Shown here: positions 8,699-16,372 of the stretch, piece by piece | How the letters are laid out: each line of letters starts with the position of its first letter | Numbering within the stretch: position 1 is the first letter of the stretch | From: Rosettibacter sp964572725 | GTDB taxonomy: Bacteria > Bacteroidota > Ignavibacteria > Ignavibacteriales > Melioribacteraceae | Direction of reading: 5' to 3' | Length of the DNA stretch: 64,000 nucleotides | Assembly (NCBI GenBank): GCA_964572725.1 | Contig: CAZNFW010000006.1 | Location: forward strand, 1-64,000 | Notes under the pieces: generated by a model | Database searches by the model: none | The model's input: only the letters and a program-made list of their open reading frames with translations | What the model was told of the DNA's origin: nothing | Translations under genes and position numbers: made by a program

Positions 8699-9661
8699 AT
8701 GGAAGAAGAAAATAATATCATAGTTGGACAAAACAAGTCAATTCTGGAAATAATAGAAAAGATTGATAAGATTGCAAATACCGATTGCTCAATCCTGTTA
8801 ATTGGTGAAACCGGTGTAGGGAAAGAATTGTTTGCAGAATATATTCATAAAAAAAGCAACCGCAGTCACTATCCCTTAGTTAAAGTTTCTCTTTCGACCT
8901 TGCCGCCAGATTTAATCGAAAGCGAATTATTTGGATACGAAAAAGGTGCATTTACAGGCTCCCTCTATGACAAAAAAGGATTATTTGAAATTGCTGATAA
9001 AGGCACAATATATTTAGATGATATTGACGATTTCCCTTTAGAACTACAGCCTAAATTATTGAGAGTAATTGAAAATAGAGAAATTAAAAGAATAGGTGCG
9101 CAAACGTCTATTCCATTAGATATAAGATTAATAACATCTTCAAAAATTGATTTGAGCAAATTAGTAGCACAAGGAAAATTCAGGATGGATTTATTTTTCA
9201 GAATTAATGTTTTCCCTATTGAAATCCCTCCACTCCGGGAACGAGCCGATGATATTCCTTTGTTAATAAACTATTTTCTAAGATTATATGAACCAAACAA
9301 ACCAATTGAAATTTCTGAACCAGCTCTTGAGGCATTTAAATCCTATTCGTGGCCTGGGAATGTTAGAGAACTAAAAAATATTATCCAGCGAATAGTTCTT
9401 TTTACAAATGGTAAAATTACTCTGGAAAATCTTCCAAACGAAATAAAACAAAAACAACAGTTAGACAATTTCTTTAAAAAATGCATTTCTTGCTTTGAAA
9501 ATAGAAGGATGAATTTTGAGGAAGTTATGAGTTGCGTTGAATCCCATTTATTACAGCAAGCACTAATTCTTTCCGAAGGAAACCGTACTCATGCTGCACG
9601 ATTATTAGGATTAAGCTTATCCACTTTCAGAGATAAATTAAAAAAGTATAATCTCGGCTGA
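8699..9661 (+). CDS. Stand-alone sigma-54 (RpoN) transcriptional activator
   Basis: This AAA+ enhancer-binding protein has no receiver or sensory domain. It has Walker A GETGVGKE, the L1 loop GAFTGS (usual form GAFTGA), Walker B YLDDID (usual form LDEIG, so the second acidic residue is Asp), a DLFFRINVFPI arginine-finger region, and a FIS-type helix-turn-helix at the C-terminus (NRTHAARLLGLSLSTFRDKL). The linker between the AAA+ domain and the HTH holds Cys262, Cys265 and Cys279. ATG 8699 is chosen; a TTG at 8675 overlaps hypE but has no clear ribosome site. It likely drives the sigma-54 promoter just downstream and so the hdr-mvh operon. Confidence 0.9.
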   Translation: MEEENNIIVGQNKSILEIIEKIDKIANTDCSILLIGETGVGKELFAEYIHKKSNRSHYPLVKVSLSTLPPDLIESELFGYEKGAFTGSLYDKKGLFEIADKGTIYLDDIDDFPLELQPKLLRVIENREIKRIGAQTSIPLDIRLITSSKIDLSKLVAQGKFRMDLFFRINVFPIEIPPLRERADDIPLLINYFLRLYEPNKPIEISEPALEAFKSYSWPGNVRELKNIIQRIVLFTNGKITLENLPNEIKQKQQLDNFFKKCISCFENRRMNFEEVMSCVESHLLQQALILSEGNRTHAARLLGLSLSTFRDKLKKYNLG

Positions 9662-9710
9662 TACTTCATTTTTCTTTCATACAAAATCAAGCTGCGAACT
9701 TCCGCACGTA

Positions 9711-9730
9711 ATTAACGATTTTCCGTTAAT
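9711..9730. promoter_or_regulatory. Candidate upstream activator palindrome
   Basis: The sequence is ATTAACG-N6-CGTTAAT, a perfect inverted repeat about 53 bases upstream of the -24 element, a normal place for an enhancer-binding protein site. Another gttaat half-site follows. Caution: the surrounding 9690-9755 stretch weakly resembles the degenerate repeat near 620-675, so the palindrome could be part of a repeat. Confidence 0.4.
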
Positions 9731-9781
9731 CTGTTAATTTATAATATCACAAAAACCACTTCTTTTATACTTCCTACAATA

Positions 9782-9797
9782 TGGCATTCAACTTGCA
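9782..9797 (+). promoter_or_regulatory. Sigma-54 -24/-12 promoter for the hdr-mvh operon
   Basis: The sequence tggcattcaacttgca matches the TGGCAY-N5-TTGCW consensus. The GG (9783-9784) and GC (9795-9796) pairs are separated by exactly ten bases. It lies between an RpoN activator gene and the first hydrogenase-operon gene. Predicted transcription start is near 9808, about 90 bases before the ATG. Confidence 0.8.
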
Positions 9798-9805
9798 AAT
9801 AATCT

Positions 9806-9877
9806 ATGAGCCGAATCTAAAAAGGTACAATTGAGCCAGATTCATTTTATAAAAATACCTTTTTAGAGAAGGCTCAT
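9806..9877 (+). promoter_or_regulatory. Long stem-loop at the predicted 5' end of the hdr-mvh mRNA
   Basis: Two 22-base arms (9806-9827 and 9856-9877) pair over a 7-bp outer stem (atgagcc/ggctcat) and a 12-bp inner stem (tctaaaaaggta/tacctttttaga), separated by a 3-base mismatch. The loop is 28 bases and carries a third partial copy of the gagcc-gatt motif. The left arm begins at the predicted +1, so the transcript would start inside the stem. No T-run follows, so it is not a terminator. Confidence 0.65.
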
Positions 9878-9897
9878 CTATAAAAATCAGAAAATCT

Positions 9898-10404
9898 ATG
9901 AAACTGCCTTTAATAATATTAGGTCTTGGAAATAAAATTTTGGGTGACGACGGAGCTGGAATTTTAGTAGCAGAAAGACTTAAAAAAAGGCTGCAAAATA
10001 TTCCTCAAATTAAAGTAGATACAACTTCACTTGGTGGACTTAGAATTATTGATTTAATAAAGGATTATAATTCAGCCATAATTATTGATACAATAAAAAG
10101 CGGGATGAAGCCAGCAGGGCATATTTACATGTTCTCACATAAAAATTTTATTAATTCACTTAGAATGGTTTCTTATCACGATATTAATTTTTGTACAGCA
10201 ATCGAATTTGCAAAGAAGATGAACATACAAATGCCTAAAACAATCTTTATTTATGCAATCGAAGCAAAAGAAATAGATGCATTCACAGATAAAATAAGTA
10301 AGGAAATCAAAACTGCGATTAATATTTGTACTGAAAAGATAATTTCTTTTATTGAAAAAGAATTTAATCTTAAAAGCACAGAAGTTGCAACCAATCAGGA
10401 GTAA
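9898..10404 (+). CDS. Hydrogenase maturation protease (HyaD/HycI/FrhD type)
   Basis: This endopeptidase removes the C-terminal tail of the large subunit after nickel insertion. The 168-residue protein opens with LGLGNKILGDDGAG and has the three expected metal ligands: Asp17, Asp64 (IIIDTI) and His94 (SYHDINF). It is the first gene behind the sigma-54 promoter, and its substrate is almost certainly the MvhA-like protein at the end of the operon. The ribosome site is weak. The next gene starts two bases after its stop. Confidence 0.9.
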   Translation: MKLPLIILGLGNKILGDDGAGILVAERLKKRLQNIPQIKVDTTSLGGLRIIDLIKDYNSAIIIDTIKSGMKPAGHIYMFSHKNFINSLRMVSYHDINFCTAIEFAKKMNIQMPKTIFIYAIEAKEIDAFTDKISKEIKTAINICTEKIISFIEKEFNLKSTEVATNQE

Positions 10405-10406
10405 AA

Positions 10407-10919
10407 ATGATTGCCGAAGATCTTACAGCCTTAGAAGCACTTGGCATTGCAATCCGAAGTGAAGTCGACGCTCAGGAGATTTATCAGGATTTAGCAGATT
10501 TATCACAAAATGATTTATTAAAAGAACGATTTATCAATCTTGTAAAAGAAGAAAAACAACATCAAATACTACTCGAAAAAAAATACAATGAATTGTTTCC
10601 GGATGTACCTCTTAAACTACCAGAAAGTCAAATGCCTAAAAATGTAAATTCCTCAACGGCAAGAAAAAAATTGAGTATTAAAGATGTTTTGAAAGTAGCA
10701 ATTGATGAGGAAAAGCGTTCGAGAGATTTTTATCTCGATTGCGCTGAATATGTAAAAGACCTTTCAGGCAAAAGAATGTTTAGATTTCTTGCTGATATGG
10801 AATTTTCTCATCAAATGATCTTAACCGCCGAATATGAAATGATTAAAAAATATCCTCAATATTTTGGAGATGTAAAGCACTGGGAAGTTGAAGATAGTTT
10901 AAGAAAAGAAAAACAATAA
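10407..10919 (+). CDS. Ferritin-like (rubrerythrin-domain) diiron protein
   Basis: The 170-residue protein has two repeats of the diiron four-helix motif. The first has Glu19 and the EExxH site Glu49/His52. The second has Glu102 and Glu132/His135 (MEFSH). There is no C-terminal rubredoxin domain, so it is not a classic rubrerythrin. Such proteins reduce peroxide or handle iron. It lies between the protease and hdrC in one transcript, which suggests protection of the O2-sensitive hydrogenase/Hdr or iron storage for it. Both roles are inference. Confidence 0.8.
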   Translation: MIAEDLTALEALGIAIRSEVDAQEIYQDLADLSQNDLLKERFINLVKEEKQHQILLEKKYNELFPDVPLKLPESQMPKNVNSSTARKKLSIKDVLKVAIDEEKRSRDFYLDCAEYVKDLSGKRMFRFLADMEFSHQMILTAEYEMIKKYPQYFGDVKHWEVEDSLRKEKQ

Positions 10920-10938
10920 AAGAATTGTAAGGGAAAAA

Positions 10939-11595
10939 ATGGTTACAGAAATTGAAATTCTACCAGGCATACTTAGTGAAAGAGAAACTATATTAAGAAA
11001 TACGTTCCTCGATCACACAAAAATTATTCCGCAAGGCGAAAGAATTAAACTTTGTATTCAGTGCGGTACGTGCACAGCTTCCTGTCCTCTTTCATATGCA
11101 ATGGATATAACACCAAGAAAATTAATTGCATTATTCAGAGCGGGCGATATGGAATCAATCTTAAAAAGCAGAACTATTTGGATATGCGCTTCATGTTATA
11201 CTTGTCAAACACGATGTCCTTCTCAAATTAAAGTTACCGATATACTTTATGCACTAAAACGGACTGCTATGGAAAAGAAAATATTAAATACAAGTATACC
11301 AACTTATGCACTGTCGCAGTCTTTTATGAAAAGTATTTATAAATATGGCCGGCTCAATGAACCAAGATTAATCATAAAATTTATTATGAAAACTGGCTTT
11401 TGGAAAATTTTTAATATGATACCTTTGGGAATTCATATGCTCAAAAAAAATAGAATAAAATTTTCTACTGAAAAAATAAAAGGGATTACAGATTTAAGAA
11501 AAATTATGGTAAAGGCTGAAACATTCGATATGCCAATTGAAAAAGAATCCCCCGCTTATATGCCCGAAGCTGTTGGATATAAATCAATAAGTTGA
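10939..11595 (+). CDS. hdrC: Heterodisulfide reductase-like subunit C (two [4Fe-4S])
   Basis: The 218-residue iron-sulfur protein carries two CxxCxxCxxxC motifs: Cys39/42/45/49 (CIQCGTCTASCP) and Cys83/86/89/93 (CASCYTCQTRCP). It matches HdrC, which passes electrons from HdrA to HdrB. No membrane segment is seen. It sits directly upstream of hdrB and hdrA in the order C-B-A. Confidence 0.9.
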   Translation: MVTEIEILPGILSERETILRNTFLDHTKIIPQGERIKLCIQCGTCTASCPLSYAMDITPRKLIALFRAGDMESILKSRTIWICASCYTCQTRCPSQIKVTDILYALKRTAMEKKILNTSIPTYALSQSFMKSIYKYGRLNEPRLIIKFIMKTGFWKIFNMIPLGIHMLKKNRIKFSTEKIKGITDLRKIMVKAETFDMPIEKESPAYMPEAVGYKSIS

Positions 11596-11617
11596 ATAAA
11601 TATTTGGAAGATTTAAA

Positions 11618-12520
11618 ATGAAATACGCATATTATCCTGGCTGCAGTCTGCATTCGGTTAATAAAAGTTATGACCAATCGTGCAAAGCAGTATTTAATAA
11701 TCTCAATTGTGAATTAACTGAATTAGAAGACTGGAATTGCTGTGGAGCAACAATTTATATGTCAATTAAAGAAATTACTGCGCTTGCAGTTGCCGCTCGT
11801 AACCTTGCTCTTGCTGAAAAACTTGGCTGCGACATTGTTACCCCTTGCAGTTCCTGTTATACAATACTCAACAAAGCTAACCGATATTTAAAGAATAACG
11901 AAGAAGTATTTGAGAAAGTTAACCGCTGTTTAAAAGAAGCTAATTTATCATATCATGGAACTATCCGGGTTAGACATCCGCTTGATATTCTTGTAAACGA
12001 TATTGGCATAGAAGTAATTCAGTTACACATCAAAATACCATTGCATGGACTAAGGATTGCAAATTATTATGGCTGTCAAATAGTTCGCCCGGAAAAAGGG
12101 TTTGATGACAGAGAAAATCCAATGTCGATGGAGAATCTTTTTGAATCACTCGGAGCTAAAGAAATTTATTTTCCGTATAAACTGCGATGCTGCGGGGGTA
12201 TGCTGATGACAACTTTTCAAAATGCCTCTCTTAAGTTGTCAAAAGAAATATTAGAATGTGCTATAGAAAATGGTGCTGATTGCATTGCTACCACCTGCCC
12301 GCTCTGTCAAATGAATCTTGAAGGATACCAAAACAAAATAAATAAAATGTATGGCACTGAATTTAAAATGCCAATTCTTTTCTTTACTCAAATTTTGGGT
12401 ATAGCCTTAGGAATCGATAAAAAAGAATTAGGATTAGAAAACAACTTTTATAAATGTGAAAAATTAGAAGAGTTATTCATTTCATCTCCCAAACAAAAAG
12501 AACTCACCATAGCGGGGTAA
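11618..12520 (+). CDS. hdrB: Heterodisulfide reductase-like subunit B (two CCG domains)
   Basis: The 300-residue protein has two complete CCG motifs, the ligands of the noncubane [4Fe-4S] clusters. The first is Cys9, Cys41-42, Cys77 and Cys80 (PGCS, NCCG, PCSSC). The second is YYGCQIV, RCCGGM and TCPLC in the C-terminal half. HdrB is the site of heterodisulfide reduction in methanogens. In a bacterium the acceptor is unknown and could be a small disulfide or a protein. The gene ends two bases before hdrA. Confidence 0.92.
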   Translation: MKYAYYPGCSLHSVNKSYDQSCKAVFNNLNCELTELEDWNCCGATIYMSIKEITALAVAARNLALAEKLGCDIVTPCSSCYTILNKANRYLKNNEEVFEKVNRCLKEANLSYHGTIRVRHPLDILVNDIGIEVIQLHIKIPLHGLRIANYYGCQIVRPEKGFDDRENPMSMENLFESLGAKEIYFPYKLRCCGGMLMTTFQNASLKLSKEILECAIENGADCIATTCPLCQMNLEGYQNKINKMYGTEFKMPILFFTQILGIALGIDKKELGLENNFYKCEKLEELFISSPKQKELTIAG

Positions 12521-12522
12521 AA

Positions 12523-15500
12523 ATGAATAATAACGAAAAAGTTGGCATCTATATTTGTCACTGCGGAGTAAACATTGCACAAACTGTCCGCGTAGATGAA
12601 ATTGCAGAACGAATGCGGACAAAACCCCATATTGCAGTTTCTACAACTTATAAATTTATGTGTTCTGACCCAGGGCAGCAAATGATACAAAATGATATTA
12701 AACAAAAAGGGTTGACAAGAGTAATTGTTGCAGCATGTTCACCACATATGCACGAATTAACATTTAGAAATGCCTGTGAAAGAGCTGGGTTAAATCGATA
12801 TTTATTTCAAATGGCAAATATACGAGAACAGTGTGCATGGGTTCATGATGATATAGATAAAGCAACAACAAAAGCATTGGCTCTCATCAATGCAGCATAC
12901 AAAAGAGTATTGTATCAAATACCGCTCAAAGTTGAAAAGAGTAAAATAAATCCAAATACTTTAATTATTGGAGGAGGTATTGCTGGAATTCAGGCAGCAT
13001 TGGAAATAGCAGACTCAGGCAATAAAGTCTATCTTGTCGAAAAAGAATCAACTATTGGCGGACAGATGGCAAAGTTCGATAAAACTTTTCCAACACTCGA
13101 TTGTGCTGCCTGTATATTAACTCCTAAAATGGTATCTATCAGTCACAGAAAAAATATAGAATTAATGACCCTTTCCGAAGTAGAAAAAGTAAGCGGATAT
13201 ATTGGCAACTTCACTGTAAGAATAAGAAAAAAAGCTCGGTATGTTAATTCTAAATGTACATCTTGCGGTGAATGCACTAAAGTATGCCCTGTTAAAGTTC
13301 CAAACTGGTTCGATGAATTTAAGCAAATGCGTACTGCAATTCATAAAGCATTTCCTCAGGCAGTACCAAACACGTATGTGATTGATCGACAGGAAAGACC
13401 ACCTTGCATTGAATCGTGTCCAATACGACAAGAAGCCGCTGGATATATTGCATTAATTCGAAATGGAAGATTTCACGAGGCTGCACAGCTTATTCATAAA
13501 AGAAATCCATTAGCATTTATTTGCGGTAGAATTTGTTATCATCCATGCGAAAGTGAATGCAACCGCGGACATGTAGATAAACCACTTGCAATACAACAAC
13601 TGAAACGATTTGCACTCGATTGGGAATTAAAACATTATGGAAAATTTGTTCCTCCTAAAATTGAAGTAAAACGAGAAGAAAAAGTTGCTGTGGTTGGTTC
13701 TGGTCCCGCTGGGTTAACATGTGCACACGATTTAGCACTCAAAGGCTTTCAAGTTACAGTGTTTGAACAACATTCAATTCCTGGAGGAATGCTTGCCGTT
13801 GGTATTCCCGAATATCGACTCCCTAAACATTTCTTAGCTATGGAAATTAATTATCTGAAAGACCTTGGTATACAATTTAAAACTAATACAAAAATTGGAA
13901 CTGACATTACAATAGACGAATTGTTTTCCGATGGATACTCAGCAATATTCATTGCAATCGGTGCTCATAAGAGCATTAAACTTGATATCCCCGGTGAAGA
14001 TGCTGATGGAGTTATTTCGGGTATTGAATTCCTTAGAAAAGTCAATGTTGGGATTGGTATCGATATCGGAAAACATGTTGCTGTTATAGGAGGCGGAAAT
14101 ACTGCAATCGATGCAGCTCGAACAGCTCTTCGATTAGGGGCACGAAAAGTTACAATTTTATATAGAAGAACTAAATTTGAAATGCCTGCATCCGAAGAAG
14201 AAATTGAAGATGCAGAAGCTGAGGGAATTCATATTGCTTATCTAACAGCTCCTGTTGAAATTCTTAAAGACAATGGTAAAGTTAAAGCCTTAAAATGTAT
14301 TCGAATGACTCTAGGCGAGCCTGATTCATCAGGCAGAAGGAGACCAATCCCCGTTCCCAATAGTGAACATATACTTGAATTCGATAAAGTGATTGTAGCA
14401 ATTAGTCAAACTCCAGATTTACTTGGGCTGCAAATGAATAATACTTTTATTACAACAAAATGGGGAACACTTCAAACTAATCTCGAAACACTTGAAACAA
14501 ATGTCAAAGGAGTTTTTGCAGGTGGCGATGTTGTTTTAGGACCTTCAACAGTTATTGCATCGATGGGGCAAGGCAGACGGGCAGCCGAATCAATCGAAAA
14601 ATATCTTAACAATGAGCCTCTGCAAAATTATACTACTCATATGGTTAAATTAGAAGTTTTACGAGGTGAAAGTTTTAGACCACATTCTTATGCCCCTACA
14701 TACAAAGAAACTCCAAAGATAGAACGTGAGCGAGTTCCAAAATTAGATCCATCTGCTCGAAAAAATACTTTTGAAGAAGTAGAACTCGGCTTTACAGAAG
14801 AACAAGCAGTTCGGGAAGCATCACGATGCTTAAATTGTGGTGTATGTGTTGAATGCCATGAGTGTCAAAGAGTATGCGAACCAAATGCAGTTGATTATTC
14901 CATGAAAGACGAAATTATTGATGTTAACGTTGGACAAATTATTGTTGCAACAGGATATGATATTCTGGATGCCTCAAAATTATTTCCTTACGGCTATGGA
15001 AGATTAAAAAATGTTTACAGTTCTCTCGAATTTGAAAGAATCGTATCCTCTACTGGACCTACAGGTGGAAAAATAATTTTAGAGAATGGCAAAGAGCCGC
15101 GAGCTGTTGCTGTAATTCATTGCGTTGGTTCCCGAGATTCTAATTTCAACAAATATTGCTCGCGTGTTTGCTGCATGTATGCAATGAAATTTGCTCATCT
15201 TATTAAAGACAGAACCAATGCCGAAGTCTATCAATTCTACATCGACATGAGAGCCTATGGAAAAGGCTACGAAGAATTTTATTCAAGAATATTAAACGAA
15301 GGAGTGAATGTCATTCGAGGCAAAGTTGCAGAAGTTGTTGAAAGAAAATCGAAAGACGGCGATACATTTTTAGCTGTAAAGTGTGAAGATACACTCATTG
15401 GAAAATTCAGAGAAATTCCAGTCGATATGGTAATCCTCTGCAATGCCATTGAACCAAATAAAGGAGCGGAAAAAATTGCAAAACTTTTGAGCTTATCAAA

Positions 15501-15918
15501 AAGTCCGGATGGATTTTTCTTAGAACGCCATCCAAAGTTAGATCCATTTTCAACAATAAGTGATGGAATTTATATAGCAGGTTGTGCACAAGGACCCAAA
15601 GATATTCCCGATACAGTTGCCCAGGCAAGCGCTGCAGCCGGAAGAGCTCTTTCGATTATTTCGAAAGGTGAAGTAGAAATTGATCCTATTCGTGCATTCA
15701 TCGATGAAAAATATTGTTCAGGTTGTCGTATCTGCAATAATTTATGTCCTTACAATGCAATCGAATTTAACGAAACCAAAAAGGTCTCCTTCGTCAACGA
15801 TACACTTTGTAAAGGATGTGGAACTTGTGTTGCAGCCTGCCCAGCAAGTGCTATTACAGGCATGGGATTTTCTGATAATCAAATCTATGCTGAATTAGAA
15901 GGAATCTTAGAAATATAA
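12523..15918 (+). CDS. hdrA: HdrA-like flavoprotein with an internal GltD/NfnB-like domain
   Basis: At 1131 residues this is far longer than the roughly 650-residue HdrA. Order: HdrA N-terminal domain (1-130, CHCG), FAD fold (GGGIAG about 150, GGQMAKFDKTFPTLDCAAC), a [4Fe-4S] motif at about 245 (CTSCGECTKVCP), then an inserted glutamate-synthase-small-subunit-like module at about 290-720. The insert has its own N-terminal cysteines (CIESCP, CGRICYHPCESEC), an FAD motif GSGPAG near 392 and an NAD(P) motif GGGNTA near 523. HdrA then resumes (CLNCGVCVECHECQRVC near 769, HCVGSRD) and ends with two ferredoxin motifs near 1066 and 1096. Likely the electron-bifurcating core, with an added NAD(P)H site. 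Confidence 0.9.
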   Translation: MNNNEKVGIYICHCGVNIAQTVRVDEIAERMRTKPHIAVSTTYKFMCSDPGQQMIQNDIKQKGLTRVIVAACSPHMHELTFRNACERAGLNRYLFQMANIREQCAWVHDDIDKATTKALALINAAYKRVLYQIPLKVEKSKINPNTLIIGGGIAGIQAALEIADSGNKVYLVEKESTIGGQMAKFDKTFPTLDCAACILTPKMVSISHRKNIELMTLSEVEKVSGYIGNFTVRIRKKARYVNSKCTSCGECTKVCPVKVPNWFDEFKQMRTAIHKAFPQAVPNTYVIDRQERPPCIESCPIRQEAAGYIALIRNGRFHEAAQLIHKRNPLAFICGRICYHPCESECNRGHVDKPLAIQQLKRFALDWELKHYGKFVPPKIEVKREEKVAVVGSGPAGLTCAHDLALKGFQVTVFEQHSIPGGMLAVGIPEYRLPKHFLAMEINYLKDLGIQFKTNTKIGTDITIDELFSDGYSAIFIAIGAHKSIKLDIPGEDADGVISGIEFLRKVNVGIGIDIGKHVAVIGGGNTAIDAARTALRLGARKVTILYRRTKFEMPASEEEIEDAEAEGIHIAYLTAPVEILKDNGKVKALKCIRMTLGEPDSSGRRRPIPVPNSEHILEFDKVIVAISQTPDLLGLQMNNTFITTKWGTLQTNLETLETNVKGVFAGGDVVLGPSTVIASMGQGRRAAESIEKYLNNEPLQNYTTHMVKLEVLRGESFRPHSYAPTYKETPKIERERVPKLDPSARKNTFEEVELGFTEEQAVREASRCLNCGVCVECHECQRVCEPNAVDYSMKDEIIDVNVGQIIVATGYDILDASKLFPYGYGRLKNVYSSLEFERIVSSTGPTGGKIILENGKEPRAVAVIHCVGSRDSNFNKYCSRVCCMYAMKFAHLIKDRTNAEVYQFYIDMRAYGKGYEEFYSRILNEGVNVIRGKVAEVVERKSKDGDTFLAVKCEDTLIGKFREIPVDMVILCNAIEPNKGAEKIAKLLSLSKSPDGFFLERHPKLDPFSTISDGIYIAGCAQGPKDIPDTVAQASAAAGRALSIISKGEVEIDPIRAFIDEKYCSGCRICNNLCPYNAIEFNETKKVSFVNDTLCKGCGTCVAACPASAITGMGFSDNQIYAELEGILEI

Positions 15919-15930
15919 AATAGTAGAGCT

Positions 15931-16371
15931 ATGAATACTGAACACAATACAAATGGATTCGAACCAAAAATTGTCGGCTTTCTTTGTAATTGGTGTGCAT
16001 ACTCAGGGGCCGATTTAGCCGGCGTCTCAAGAATTCAATCATCACCAAATATTAGAATTATTAGAACAATGTGTTCAGGCCGGGTAGACCCATCTTTTAT
16101 TTTGGAAGCATTCAAAAGAGGCGCCGATGGTGTTCTTGTTGCCGGTTGTCATTTTGGAGATTGCCATTACCTTGAAGGAAATTTTAAAACAATCAGACGA
16201 ATCGAATTTCTTAAAATGCTCTTAAAGCAATTTGGTATAAACGAAAAAAGAGTACGACTCGAATGGATCTCTGCTTCTGAAGCTGAGAAATACGCAAAAG
16301 TATCTTTTGAATTTACTGACGAAATTAAAAAGTTAGGTCCATTAAAATTGTTTAGAAATGAACGAGGGTAA
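15931..16371 (+). CDS. mvhD: Methyl-viologen-reducing hydrogenase delta subunit-like protein
   Basis: The 146-residue protein has the MvhD cysteine pattern that binds a [2Fe-2S] cluster (FLCNWCAYSGAD, RTMCSGRVD, VAGCHFGDCHY). MvhD connects the hydrogenase dimer to HdrA. It lies between hdrA and mvhG, as expected for an MvhADG-HdrABC complex. Its end comes just before the mvhG start, whose ribosome site gaggg lies within this gene's last codons. Confidence 0.93.
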   Translation: MNTEHNTNGFEPKIVGFLCNWCAYSGADLAGVSRIQSSPNIRIIRTMCSGRVDPSFILEAFKRGADGVLVAGCHFGDCHYLEGNFKTIRRIEFLKMLLKQFGINEKRVRLEWISASEAEKYAKVSFEFTDEIKKLGPLKLFRNERG

Positions 16372-16372
16372 A

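Noticed and set aside
13162..13431. Long frame opposite hdrA
   Set aside because: It is the shadow of the hdrA coding sequence, whose own frame is strongly supported by motifs.
15680..15898. Second plus-strand frame inside hdrA
   Set aside because: The hdrA frame carries two ferredoxin motifs here; the other frame has none.
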